A model generated the notes under the pieces. The model saw only the letters and a list, made by a program, of their open reading frames with translations. It ran no database searches and had not been told where the DNA came from. Shown piece after piece: positions 1-9,100 of a stretch of DNA of 64,000 nucleotides. Made by a program: the position numbers and the translations under genes. How positions within the stretch are numbered: position 1 is the stretch's first letter; the number at the start of each line of letters is the position of its first letter. Source of the DNA: Tolypothrix sp. NIES-4075 (lineage in GTDB: Bacteria; Cyanobacteriota; Cyanobacteriia; Cyanobacteriales; Nostocaceae); assembly GCF_002218085.1 (NCBI RefSeq), contig NZ_BDUC01000005.1, forward strand, positions 262,473 through 326,472. Direction: 5' to 3'.

Positions 1-111
1 CCTCTCCCCCCCTCCCCCCCTCCTCTTTTCCGGCAAGCGACTGAAAAAGCGTAATCCCAGAATGATAAGCTAAACAGTGGCATAAAAAAACGACTTAGGA
101 TGAAGTGTTAA

Positions 112-1170
112 ATGGGTCTTTCCTTAAGCGCTCCTCATCTCCTACGAGCTGCTCGTGGTGAAGTGTTAGATCGTCCTCCAGTATGGATGATGCGTCAAGC
201 TGGAAGATATATGAAAGCGTATCGAGATTTACGCGAAAAGTATCCATCGTTTCGCGATCGCTCGGAAATTCCCGAAGTAGCGATTGAAATTTCTTTACAA
301 CCTTGGCGAGCTTTCCAGCCTGATGGAGTAATTCTATTTTCCGATATTGTGACGCCTCTACCCGGTTTGGGCATTGAAATGGATATTGCTGAAGGCAAAG
401 GTCCAATTATTCAATCACCCCTTCGCTCTCAAGCACAAATCGATCAACTGCGTCCTTTAGAACCAGAAGCATCCCTGCCATTTATCAAAACAATTTTGCA
501 GGCGTTGCGTCAAGAGGTGGGCAATCAATCAACGGTGTTGGGCTTTGTCGGGGCGCCGTGGACTTTAGCAGCTTATGCTGTGGAAGGAAAAGGTTCTAAA
601 ACCTATTCCGTGATTAAAAATATGGCTTTCTCAGATCCGACGGTTTTGCATCAATTGCTGGCAAAATTTGCGGATGCGATCGCTATTTATGCTCGCTACC
701 AAATTGACTGCGGCGCTCAAGTAGTACAATTGTTCGATTCCTGGGCAGGTCAACTCAGCCCCCAAGATTATGACGTTTTTGCTTTGCCATATCAACAAAG
801 AGTGTTTGAACAAGTCAAGCAAACTCATCCAGATACACCGTTAATTCTGCTAGTTAGCGGTAGTGCAGGTGTGTTGGAAAGAATGGGAAAATCCGGTGCG
901 GATATTGTCACTGTAGACTGGTCAGTAGACATGGCAGATGCACGGGCAAGATTGGGCAAAGAAGTAAAAGTGCAAGGAAATCTCGATCCGGGTGTACTGT
1001 TTGGTTCCAAAGAATTTATTCGCGATCGCATTTATGATACCGTTCGCAAAGCAGGTAATTGGGGTCATATTCTCAACCTTGGTCATGGTGTGCTACCCAC
1101 AACCCCAGAAGAAAATGTCGCTTTCTTCTTTGAAACAGCAAAACAACTGAGTTTAACAGCGGTTACTTAA
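112..1170 (+). CDS. hemE: Uroporphyrinogen decarboxylase
   Basis: Decarboxylates the four acetate side chains of uroporphyrinogen III to give coproporphyrinogen III, in the cytosolic heme/chlorophyll/bilin pathway. The 352-residue length is normal for the family. The N-terminal signature PPVWMMRQAGRYM (about residues 22-34), with the conserved arginines and the following YRDLREKY, forms the substrate-binding cleft. FVGAPWTLAAY (about 145-155) and the C-terminal NLGHGVLPTTPEENV are also classic HemE motifs. The ATG at 112 gives a canonical N-terminus. The 111 bases upstream are pyrimidine-rich and hold no gene I can support. The next gene follows on the same strand after a strong inverted repeat, so co-transcription is doubtful. 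Confidence 0.97.
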   Translation: MGLSLSAPHLLRAARGEVLDRPPVWMMRQAGRYMKAYRDLREKYPSFRDRSEIPEVAIEISLQPWRAFQPDGVILFSDIVTPLPGLGIEMDIAEGKGPIIQSPLRSQAQIDQLRPLEPEASLPFIKTILQALRQEVGNQSTVLGFVGAPWTLAAYAVEGKGSKTYSVIKNMAFSDPTVLHQLLAKFADAIAIYARYQIDCGAQVVQLFDSWAGQLSPQDYDVFALPYQQRVFEQVKQTHPDTPLILLVSGSAGVLERMGKSGADIVTVDWSVDMADARARLGKEVKVQGNLDPGVLFGSKEFIRDRIYDTVRKAGNWGHILNLGHGVLPTTPEENVAFFFETAKQLSLTAVT

Positions 1171-1195
1171 CGTTGTTTGTTGCTAATGACTAATA

Positions 1196-1242
1196 GTGAA
1201 CTAGCTACACGCTCCCTGACGGTACAGTGTAAGCTAGTTCAC
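1196..1242. terminator. Long inverted repeat after hemE
   Basis: Arms 1196-1210 and 1227-1242 are reverse complements over 15 pairs with one bulged base (GTGAACTAGC... / ...GCTAGTTCAC), with a 16-base loop. It lies 25 bases after the hemE stop and before the most plausible start of the next gene. No long T-run follows on the plus strand, so a terminator role is an inference; it could also be a processing site. Confidence 0.55.
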
Positions 1243-1260
1243 GAAAAATATTTTGGGATT

Positions 1261-1908
1261 ATGGTTCAAACAATACAGGCTAAAGAAATTACCCTACTTG
1301 ATTTAGAGACCAGCTTTAGACTCGAATTTGTTGAGGATGAGCAATTTTTTAGAGAGTGGCAAGATAACTTACCAGAAATTACCAACTCGGAAAAACAACA
1401 GCTAGACCGAGTTAAGGCAAGTTATGCCAATTTGCTCAAGTACCCTCCTCTGCTGGAAAACACTGTCAAGATGGTGGTGTTGTCTCCCTTGTTGGATTTA
1501 GCAGACTTTTATCTATCTCCGTTTCATGTCAAATCTGAAAAATCTGTAGAAGTTTCTGTTGAAGATGAAGGTTTAAGGGTCAAAGGGCAGATTGATATCT
1601 TAGTTTTGTTTGAACAGCTAGTAGTAGTAGTTATAGAGTCTAAACAAGCAGCTTTTTCCGTAGAGGTGGGCAAACCACAGCTGCTAGCTTATATGCTGGC
1701 AGTCTCTAACTCAGATAAACCAGTATACGGATTAATCTCCAATGGCAGTAGTTTTATTTTTGTTAAATTAATAAAACAAGAAACACCAAAATATGTCTTG
1801 TCTCGCTTGTTCTATATCTTCAATCCGGGAAATGAATTATATACGGTTTTGAGTGTGTTGAAGCGTCTGGGGCAATTGACGAGAAATGCAGTAAATTTCC
1901 AGAGATAA
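1261..1908 (+). CDS. Hypothetical protein, restriction-subunit-R-like PD-(D/E)XK fold
   Basis: A small cytosolic protein of about 215 residues. The segment GQIDILVLFEQ...VVVVIESKQ has the spacing of a PD-(D/E)XK nuclease core (Asp, then Glu-x-Lys at the end of the next strand), as in the N-terminal part of type I restriction R subunits. Many cyanobacteria carry such stand-alone proteins annotated as 'restriction endonuclease subunit R'; the biological role is unknown. A TTG at 1177 would extend the frame by 28 residues, but those codons run through the inverted repeat at 1196-1242, so I prefer the ATG at 1261 (MVQTIQAKEITLLDLE). No methylase or specificity subunit is nearby, so a complete restriction system is not supported. 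The 280 bases downstream hold no gene. Confidence 0.7.
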   Translation: MVQTIQAKEITLLDLETSFRLEFVEDEQFFREWQDNLPEITNSEKQQLDRVKASYANLLKYPPLLENTVKMVVLSPLLDLADFYLSPFHVKSEKSVEVSVEDEGLRVKGQIDILVLFEQLVVVVIESKQAAFSVEVGKPQLLAYMLAVSNSDKPVYGLISNGSSFIFVKLIKQETPKYVLSRLFYIFNPGNELYTVLSVLKRLGQLTRNAVNFQR

Positions 1909-2190
1909 TTCGACGATTAATATTTACTTAATATACTTTTAACCTTTAAGTAGTAACCTTAAATTTAGTTAGACCAAGTATTAAATTACACAAAATAAAT
2001 TTTGGTCTGATACACTTCTGCCTTTAACACCAGGGTTTTTGCTTTTCGACATCCCACTGAAGATGGGTCGATGCCTTGTGCATGAAAGCGAGAGAAGTAT
2101 AGTTGCGAATTATACATCTTCTATCGCTGATATCAAGTGCTATGCGAATTCTACCAAATGCACCTCAACTCACAATAGCTAATAATTTTT

Positions 2191-5100
2191 ATGGCAGCTA
2201 CAAATCTTACTCCCGGAGATATTGGAATTGTTGGCTACATCACTAACGGTAGTCCAGATTCCTTTTCCATTGTGAATTTTGTACCGATTAATGCAGGTAC
2301 GGTGATTTATTTTACCGATAACGGCTGGACTGGTTCAGCTTTTAGAGGAGTCGCTGCAAATGATGCTGACGGTAACGAGAACTTAATTAGATTTACGGCT
2401 AATGCTGACATTCCTGCTGGTACAGTTATTCGCAGCATTGATACATCTGGTAATTATACTTGGACAACCTCAACTTCAATTGGAGCCGGAGGCAACTATG
2501 CTAATCTAAGTTTAAGCCAGGATGGTGAGCAAATCGCCGCCGTTCAATCGACTAACACCACAAATCCGCTTTTTTCAGGCTTTACCGCAATTTCTCAAAT
2601 TGACAACACGGGTGCTTTTGAAAATGCAACTAGTTCAACGACTGGTAATATAATTCCGGGGTTGTCACAAGCTGATAATACAGCGGTTCTGTTCAACACT
2701 TCAGCGACTTACGCTGCTTTTAATTTAAATACTCTAACTACTGGTACAAAAGCCGAGTGGTTAGCTGCAATTAGCAATCCGAATAACTGGACTTTTAACA
2801 ACAGTGCTACTAGTTTACCAACTGGTACTATTACTCTCAGCGGTGCATCTGTGTCGCTTCCTGACTTAATCATCAGCCAAACTGATTCTCCCGATCCTGT
2901 GGCTGTTGGTAATCCTCTCACTTATACCGTAAACGTAGGTAATAGTGGGGGTGCAAATGCAAGCGGTATCAGTGTAGATTATACGCTGCCCAGTGGCGTG
3001 ACCTTTGTTAGTACAGATGTCTCTAATAATTTCACCGCAAGCGTTGCCGGTGGTGTCGTTACCTTTTCTGGTGGTAGCATCAATTCTGGCAGTAGTGCCA
3101 CATTGAAAGTAACAGTTACTCCAAATTCAACAGGTACTCTCACTAGCGGTACAGCAACTGTAGATCCGCTTAATGCGATCGCAGAAAGCAACGAAAGCAA
3201 TAATAGTGCGATCGCCATCACCACCACAGTCAATTCTACTACTTCCACTAACACCGCTCCCACAATTCAGGCTGATATTACCAATACACCCACCGATCCA
3301 GAGTTAACTACTGCCTTTCTCAGCATTCCGGCAAATAGTTTGGCAGCAAATCCGGCAGCATTTGTTAGCGGTGTAATTAACGATCCCACCGATCCAGCTA
3401 GGACATTGGGAATCGAGTTTAATGTTAATGATGCAGAAACCCCAAATAGTTTGACTGTAACTGCAATTAGTAGCAATCAAGCAGTTGTCCGCAATAGCGA
3501 CTTAATTATTTCCGGTAGTGCAGACGATCGCAATCTCAAGATTAACCCTGTGGGAGTAGGTTTCGCCGATATTACTGTTACAGTTAGTGATGGTTCTTTA
3601 AGCAATTCCTACGTAATTAAATACGGTGCTTCCGCTGCTTCTAATACTCCGGCAACTACCCGCTTTCTTACCGGCACAAGCGATGCATCTACAGCGATCG
3701 CGATCGACTCTAATTATGTGTTGGTTGGAGACGATGAAAATCAGGTGCTTCGACTTTACGATCGCAATAATTCAGGTTTACCCGTCAAAGGATTTGACTT
3801 TACCTCAGCTTTAGGTCTAACCCAAACCGACAATGGCACCCTCCGAGAAGTTGATATTGAAGCTTCCGCTCAAATTGGCAACCGTATTTTCTGGTTGGGA
3901 AGTCAAAGTAACGCTGCTAATGGTAATCTGCGTCCTAACCGCTACCGTTTATTTGCGACCGATGTATCTGGAACTGGTGCTGACATTAACTTGACTTACG
4001 CAGGCAGATATGATAATTTGCGGACTGATTTAATCGCTTGGGGAGATGCCAATGGTTACAACTTCTCGGCGAGCGCTGCTAGTGGTAAAATTCCCGAAGA
4101 TCCTGCTCTTGATGGTTTCAACATTGAAGGTTTAACCATCGCCCCCGATAATACTACAGGCTACGTTGCTTTTCGCGCTCCGAACGTTCCAACAAGCGAT
4201 CGCACAAAAGCGCTGATTGCACCTATTACCAACTTCGCTTCTTTGGTGACAGGAACAGCCACCAGTGCTATTATAGGCGCTCCCATTGAACTTGATTTAG
4301 GCGGACGCGGTATTCGCGAAATTAAGCGCAACGCTAGTGGGGAATATCTAATTATCGCAGGTCCAGCCGATGCAGCCACAGGAACTGCTCCTAAAGACTT
4401 CCGGCTTTACACCTGGACTGGTAATTCTACTGATGCCCCCGTCTTACGCGCAGCAGATTTAACAGCCTTAAATTCCGGAGGAAGCTTTGAATCTATCGTT
4501 GACTTACCCAGTTCATTCTCCAACACCAGCCAAATTCAATTATTAGTTGATAACGGCGATACTGTCTGGTATAATGACGGTCAGCAAGCTAAAGACTTAG
4601 CACAAAACAACTTTAAGAAGTTCCGCAGCGATATTGTTACCTTAGGCGCTCCCGTTGCTCCTGCTGTTCGCATCCATGACATTCAAGGTGCAGCGCATAT
4701 CTCCCCCTTGAATGGTCAAATAGTTAACAATGTGCCGGGTATTGTAACAGCGATCGCCTCCACGGGCTTTTATCTGCAAGACCCCAACCCCGATAATAAT
4801 GATGCCACCTCTGAAGGTATTTTCGTCTTCACGTCCTCTGCACCAACAGTAAGTGTCGGCAGCTCGATTTTAGTTAGCGGTACAGTGAGTGAATTCCGTC
4901 CTGGTGGTTCGGCTAATAACCTCACCATTACTGAGATTGTCAGCCCAACGATTACCACGCTGTCAACTAACAATCCTCTCCCAGCTGCCACCATTCTTGG
5001 TAACGGTGGAAGAACAATTCCCACTACAGTAATTAGTAATGATGCTGTAAATGGTAATGTCGAAAATGCTGGTACATTGTTTGACCCCGCTCAAGATGGT

Positions 5101-6813
5101 ATCGACTTCTACGAAAGCCTCGAAGGGATGCTGGTTCAGATTAACAATCCGGTAACTACGTCTCGAACCAACGTTTTTGGTACTTCTGAAGAAATTTGGG
5201 TACTGGCAGACAACGGAGCCAATGCCACCAGCCGCACTGCTCGTGGTGGTAGCCTGATTACACCCAGCGATTTCAACCCAGAGCGAATTCAGATCGATGA
5301 TTTGAACAATTCTCTGGTATTACCGTCTGTCGATGTGGGTGCCCAACTCAGCACAATTACCGGGGTTGTTAATTACGACTTCAACAACTACGAAGTTTTG
5401 GTTTCCACAGCTCCGACAGTCGTACAGGCATCTACTCTGCAAAAAGAAGTTAGCAACTTGACACCCCTCGCTAACCAACTCACCCTTGCGACCTTTAACG
5501 TAGAAAACCTTGACCCTGGTGATGGTGCGACCAGTTTCAACAACCTCGCAAACAGGATTGTTAATAACCTCAGATCGCCCGATATCATCAGTGTAGAAGA
5601 AATTCAGGACAACAATGGAGCGACGAATAACGGTGTAGTAGATGCTACCACAACCTACAACACATTGATTAATGCGATCGCCTCTGCTGGGGGTCCGACC
5701 TATCAATTTCGTCAGATTAACCCAGTAAATAACCAGGACGGTGGTGAACCTGGTGGTAATATCCGCGTCGGTTTCCTATTCAACCCCGACCGAGTACAAT
5801 TTGTAGATCGTCCAGGTGGTGGCTCAACTACTGACACCACAGTTAACAACGTCGGTGGTGTTCCCCAGCTTTCTGCTAGTCCTGGTAGGATACTTGATAC
5901 TGACCCCTCCAATGGCAATGCCTTCGTCAACAGTCGCAAACCTCTGGTTGGTGAATTTCTTTTCAACGGTCAGACCGTGTTTGTCGTTGGCAACCACTTT
6001 AACTCCAAAGGTGGAGACCAACCGCTTTTTGGACCGAATCAACCCCCAGTCCTTTCTAGTGAGGTGCAGCGCAACCAGCAAGCCACGGAGGTGAGAGATT
6101 TTGTTCAGAGTATTTTAACAATTAACCCCAACGCCAACGTGGTCGTAGCGGGTGACTTGAATGACTTTGAGTTTTCTAACCCCCTGAGTATTTTAGAAGG
6201 TGGGGGACTAAATACTTTGATTGAAACGCTACCCCAGAACGAGCGTTACACCTACAACTTTGAGGGCAATGCTCAAACACTCGATCAGGTTCTGGTCAGT
6301 AACAATTTGTTCGGTAAACTGAATGGTTTTGATGCAGTTCACATCAATTCAGAGTTTGCCGATCAGGACAGCGATCACGATCCGGTTCTCGCTCGGTTTG
6401 ATTTGATAAATGTGATTAATGGCACATCTGGTCGGGACACTTTAATCGGAACTGCCTTTGGTGACAGAATTATCGGCGGACTTGGCGGAGATATCCTCAC
6501 AGGTGGTGGCGGTCAAAACGAATTTGTTTATACCAACATTCGGGAAAGTGGTGACACAATTACTGACTTCACACCAGGTAGCGACAAAATTGTTCTCACT
6601 CAGTTGCTCGATAGTTTAGTTGCTGGTGGATACAACGGTTTGAATGCGATCGCTGACGGTTATGTGCAGTTAATACAGGGAAGCACTGCCAATAGTACCA
6701 CTCTCCAAATCGATCAAGATGGTCCTCTTGGTTCGGGAATCTTTAGACCTTTCATTCAGTTAGACAACGTAAGTGTAACGGCAATGAACAACCTCAACAA
6801 CTTCGTTTTCTAA
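2191..6813 (+). CDS. Large secreted ExeM/NucH-type nuclease-phosphatase with RTX repeats
   Basis: A 1540-residue mosaic exoprotein. In order I see: an N-terminal beta domain (FTDNGWTGSAF, about residues 1-215); a CARDB-like adhesion domain (PDLIISQTDSPDPVAVG, about 223-345); a cadherin-like stretch (about 350-490); a DUF3616/esterase-like propeller (about 500-790); an OB-fold segment beginning VRIHDIQGAAHISPLNGQ (about 826); and an endonuclease/exonuclease/phosphatase domain (about 1095-1400) with LATFNVENL, VEEIQDN, VVAGDLNDFE and DSDHDPVLARF, the expected metal-binding and catalytic motifs. The C-terminus has hemolysin-type calcium-binding repeats (SGRDTLIGTAFGDRIIGG, GGLGGDILTGGGG). There is no Sec signal peptide; the RTX end suggests type I secretion. 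Probable role: degrading extracellular nucleic acids or phosphoesters to scavenge phosphate (inference). Confidence 0.88.
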   Translation: MAATNLTPGDIGIVGYITNGSPDSFSIVNFVPINAGTVIYFTDNGWTGSAFRGVAANDADGNENLIRFTANADIPAGTVIRSIDTSGNYTWTTSTSIGAGGNYANLSLSQDGEQIAAVQSTNTTNPLFSGFTAISQIDNTGAFENATSSTTGNIIPGLSQADNTAVLFNTSATYAAFNLNTLTTGTKAEWLAAISNPNNWTFNNSATSLPTGTITLSGASVSLPDLIISQTDSPDPVAVGNPLTYTVNVGNSGGANASGISVDYTLPSGVTFVSTDVSNNFTASVAGGVVTFSGGSINSGSSATLKVTVTPNSTGTLTSGTATVDPLNAIAESNESNNSAIAITTTVNSTTSTNTAPTIQADITNTPTDPELTTAFLSIPANSLAANPAAFVSGVINDPTDPARTLGIEFNVNDAETPNSLTVTAISSNQAVVRNSDLIISGSADDRNLKINPVGVGFADITVTVSDGSLSNSYVIKYGASAASNTPATTRFLTGTSDASTAIAIDSNYVLVGDDENQVLRLYDRNNSGLPVKGFDFTSALGLTQTDNGTLREVDIEASAQIGNRIFWLGSQSNAANGNLRPNRYRLFATDVSGTGADINLTYAGRYDNLRTDLIAWGDANGYNFSASAASGKIPEDPALDGFNIEGLTIAPDNTTGYVAFRAPNVPTSDRTKALIAPITNFASLVTGTATSAIIGAPIELDLGGRGIREIKRNASGEYLIIAGPADAATGTAPKDFRLYTWTGNSTDAPVLRAADLTALNSGGSFESIVDLPSSFSNTSQIQLLVDNGDTVWYNDGQQAKDLAQNNFKKFRSDIVTLGAPVAPAVRIHDIQGAAHISPLNGQIVNNVPGIVTAIASTGFYLQDPNPDNNDATSEGIFVFTSSAPTVSVGSSILVSGTVSEFRPGGSANNLTITEIVSPTITTLSTNNPLPAATILGNGGRTIPTTVISNDAVNGNVENAGTLFDPAQDGIDFYESLEGMLVQINNPVTTSRTNVFGTSEEIWVLADNGANATSRTARGGSLITPSDFNPERIQIDDLNNSLVLPSVDVGAQLSTITGVVNYDFNNYEVLVSTAPTVVQASTLQKEVSNLTPLANQLTLATFNVENLDPGDGATSFNNLANRIVNNLRSPDIISVEEIQDNNGATNNGVVDATTTYNTLINAIASAGGPTYQFRQINPVNNQDGGEPGGNIRVGFLFNPDRVQFVDRPGGGSTTDTTVNNVGGVPQLSASPGRILDTDPSNGNAFVNSRKPLVGEFLFNGQTVFVVGNHFNSKGGDQPLFGPNQPPVLSSEVQRNQQATEVRDFVQSILTINPNANVVVAGDLNDFEFSNPLSILEGGGLNTLIETLPQNERYTYNFEGNAQTLDQVLVSNNLFGKLNGFDAVHINSEFADQDSDHDPVLARFDLINVINGTSGRDTLIGTAFGDRIIGGLGGDILTGGGGQNEFVYTNIRESGDTITDFTPGSDKIVLTQLLDSLVAGGYNGLNAIADGYVQLIQGSTANSTTLQIDQDGPLGSGIFRPFIQLDNVSVTAMNNLNNFVF

Positions 6814-6844
6814 ACAAACAATCCACTTATTTCCTGAGAATCCC

Positions 6845-7534
6845 ATGTATACTTTCCTGAAAAAATCAGTTCTCACCAGCACAGTCAGTTTATTTTTGGG
6901 CAGTTTTGTACTGAGCAATCCATCTCAAGCCGCAAGTGTAAATTTTACTAAATTTTTCGGTGATGTTACTACTAGTGGCGGTCAAACTTCCCTCACCAAC
7001 GCCTTTGATGCTTCAGATGATGCGTCAGTAAATTACAATGTTTCTGGCAATACTCCCGGTTTAGCCGATAACTTGGAATCTTTTTTAGGCGTAACCCTTG
7101 GCGGAAATCCTCAAGAAGGTTCTGCCGTGAGAACCACACTTGCGGCTTCTGCTGGCGATGTGTTTAGCTTTGATTGGGTTTTCCGCACCAATGATAGTTT
7201 GAACAATGACTACGCCTTCGTGACGATTGGCTCCCAAGTCTTTAATCTAGCAAACATCACCAATGCAACAATTCCAGGTAGCACATTAGGAAATAACCCA
7301 AATCCATATCTGCGACAAACCAACAATAATACTTTTTCTTACACTTTCAACACTGCTGGCACTTACAACGTCGGTATTGGTGTCGTCGATGTGAATGATT
7401 TTGTTACTTCATCAGGATTATCAGTCAGAAATGCGAATACTCAACCTGTCCCCGAACCCTTAACCATCCTTGGTTCAGGTATAGCTGCTGGGTTTGGAGT
7501 TATCTTGAAAAGAAAACAGGCTAAAAAAGTTTAA
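6845..7534 (+). CDS. PEP-CTERM sorting-domain exported protein
   Basis: A 229-residue exported protein. The N-terminus has a Sec signal (basic MYTFLKKS, hydrophobic core, SQAA near residue 30). The C-terminus ends in PVPEPLTILGSG, a hydrophobic segment and RKQAKK: the PEP-CTERM recognition, transmembrane and basic tail layout used by exosortase-type sorting. The middle is a beta-rich domain (GDVFSFDWVFRTND) like other cyanobacterial PEP-CTERM surface proteins. It starts 32 bases after the nuclease gene on the same strand and may be co-transcribed with it. Substrate or partner unknown. Confidence 0.87.
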   Translation: MYTFLKKSVLTSTVSLFLGSFVLSNPSQAASVNFTKFFGDVTTSGGQTSLTNAFDASDDASVNYNVSGNTPGLADNLESFLGVTLGGNPQEGSAVRTTLAASAGDVFSFDWVFRTNDSLNNDYAFVTIGSQVFNLANITNATIPGSTLGNNPNPYLRQTNNNTFSYTFNTAGTYNVGIGVVDVNDFVTSSGLSVRNANTQPVPEPLTILGSGIAAGFGVILKRKQAKKV

Positions 7535-7551
7535 CTATCGGGGGTGAGTTT

Positions 7552-7585
7552 GTAGTTAGCGCTTCAGCGCTTTAGCGCTAACTAC
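7552..7585. repeat. Dispersed palindrome, GTAGTTAGCGC family
   Basis: GTAGTTAGCGC (7552-7562) pairs perfectly with GCGCTAACTAC (7575-7585) around a short loop. Relatives lie at 54210-54258, 57513-57548 and about 62857-62884. The position just after a stop codon suggests it can act as a terminator. Confidence 0.75.
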
Positions 7586-7608
7586 GTAATAGACATCTCC
7601 GGAAAAGA

Positions 7609-7662
7609 TGTAGAGACGCCTACTCCTTTGGAGAACCCGCAGGGTAATTTCGCGTCTCTACA
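7609..7662. repeat. Dispersed palindrome, TGTAGAGACGC family
   Basis: TGTAGAGACGC (7609-7619) and GCGTCTCTACA (7652-7662) are perfect 11-bp inverted ends around a 32-base centre. The same ends occur at 53129-53159 and, less perfectly, near 36450, 43370, 50030 and 62565. Confidence 0.75.
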
Positions 7663-7806
7663 AGGGTTTCAGATAACGCATAATTAATTTCCACTTTTTA
7701 TGTCTATTATGTCCCGACTTAGTTATTGATTAGTTGTAGTTGTTAGTTGCTAGATATGCATTCAAAATAGTTAAGCTGTTTAACAACTACAATCTAAAAA
7801 ATATTT

Positions 7807-8775
7807 ATGACCCAGAAGCGAATTTTAGTAACTGGTGCAAGTGGATGTGTCGGTCATTACCTGAGCGAAGCATTAATTAAGGAAACAAATCACGAACTGT
7901 ATTTGCTGGTAAGAAACCCAAATAAATTGCAAGTCGATACTCAAGCACGTCCTGGTATCACAGTTTTGCAGGGTGATATGCAAGAAATTAGCTTGTTTGC
8001 AGACTTGCTGAAAACAATTGATACTGCGGTTTTAACGGCGACGGCTTGGGGTGGAGACAACACATTTGAGATTAATGTAAACAAAACGCTAGAGTTAATG
8101 AGTCTGTTAGATTCAGACAGATGCGAACAGGTAATTTATTTTTCTACCGCTAGCGTTTTAGGTCGCGACGAACAACCACTAAAGGAAGCTGGGGAAATAG
8201 GGATAGATTACGTCCGCTCTAAGTACGATTGTTTACATAAAGTACCAAAATTAGCGATCGCACCCAAAGTTACCACAGTCTTTCCGACTTTAGTTTTAGG
8301 TGGTGAAGCTGACAAACCTTATTCTCATATTTCTCCAGGTATTTTAGAAGTTACAAAATATATTGATTTAATTCGTTTTTTGCAAGTTGATGGTAGTTTC
8401 CACTTCATTCATGGGCGAGATATTGCTACAGTTGTGCGATATTTAATTGATAATCCACCCAAAGAAAATCAATCGCGAAAATTGGTTTTAGGTCAAGCGC
8501 AGCTAACAGCAAACCAAGCAATTGAAGATGTTTGCGCGTATCTTGGTAAAAAAATAATCTTTCGCATTCCTTTATCATTATCGCTAGCTAATGTCATTAT
8601 TGCTGTATTTCGCATTCAAATGGATGCTTGGAGCCGATTTTGCATGAACTATCGCCATTTTATTTACAAAAATGCTATCAATCCTGCCACTTTCGGCTTA
8701 CCAAATTATTGCGCTACCATGAGTGATGTTTTGAAAATTAGCGGTGTTAAACCTGCTAATACCAATTATCAGTAA
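7807..8775 (+). CDS. Extended-SDR NAD-dependent epimerase/dehydratase
   Basis: A 322-residue Rossmann protein of the extended short-chain dehydrogenase family. RILVTGASGCVGHYL (residues 5-19) is the TGxxGxxG nucleotide-binding loop; FSTASVLG (about 115) supplies the serine/threonine region, and YVRSKYD (about 138-144) fits the YxxxK catalytic pair. The C-terminal half, with FIHGRDIATVVRYL, is the substrate domain typical of sugar epimerases or reductases. The substrate cannot be read from sequence. The next plus-strand gene is a B12-binding radical SAM protein, but a 325-base gap separates them. Confidence 0.8.
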   Translation: MTQKRILVTGASGCVGHYLSEALIKETNHELYLLVRNPNKLQVDTQARPGITVLQGDMQEISLFADLLKTIDTAVLTATAWGGDNTFEINVNKTLELMSLLDSDRCEQVIYFSTASVLGRDEQPLKEAGEIGIDYVRSKYDCLHKVPKLAIAPKVTTVFPTLVLGGEADKPYSHISPGILEVTKYIDLIRFLQVDGSFHFIHGRDIATVVRYLIDNPPKENQSRKLVLGQAQLTANQAIEDVCAYLGKKIIFRIPLSLSLANVIIAVFRIQMDAWSRFCMNYRHFIYKNAINPATFGLPNYCATMSDVLKISGVKPANTNYQ

Positions 8776-9100
8776 AAATAATCTCAATAAGCCCACGCAG
8801 GTGGGCTTCCCTTCTCCTGTCGGAGACGCTATGCGAACGGGACGCTGCGCGAATGTTCGTATAGCCCCAGCCTTCCAGGGTGAAGGATAATTGAGCGCAA
8901 CATCATAAAAATGTGTATAACTAGATAATTTTGGTAACAAGTAATACAAATAGATTGAAATAAGGAACTAGGCGATCGCTAATACGTCTCATAAATCATT
9001 GTTAAAAGAAAATAAAACGCTGGAATTAGTCAATTACTCTTAGTTTTAGCTAGATTAATTACAGTTAAAAAAATAACCATAACGTGAGGATTTCTACTAA
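8776..9100. other. Intergenic region with hairpin and REP-like repeat
   Basis: No gene. AAGCCCACGCAGGTGGGCTT (about 8789-8808) is a perfect hairpin just after the SDR gene and may terminate it. Bases 8818-8865 carry CGGAGACGCTATGCGAACGGG-like sequence, related to dispersed repeats at 28122-28176 and 33346-33381. The rest is AT-rich and probably contains the promoter of the radical SAM gene. Confidence 0.5.

Noticed and set aside
5320..5706. 128-codon minus-strand ORF inside the secreted nuclease gene
   Set aside because: Shadow of the well-supported plus-strand coding sequence.
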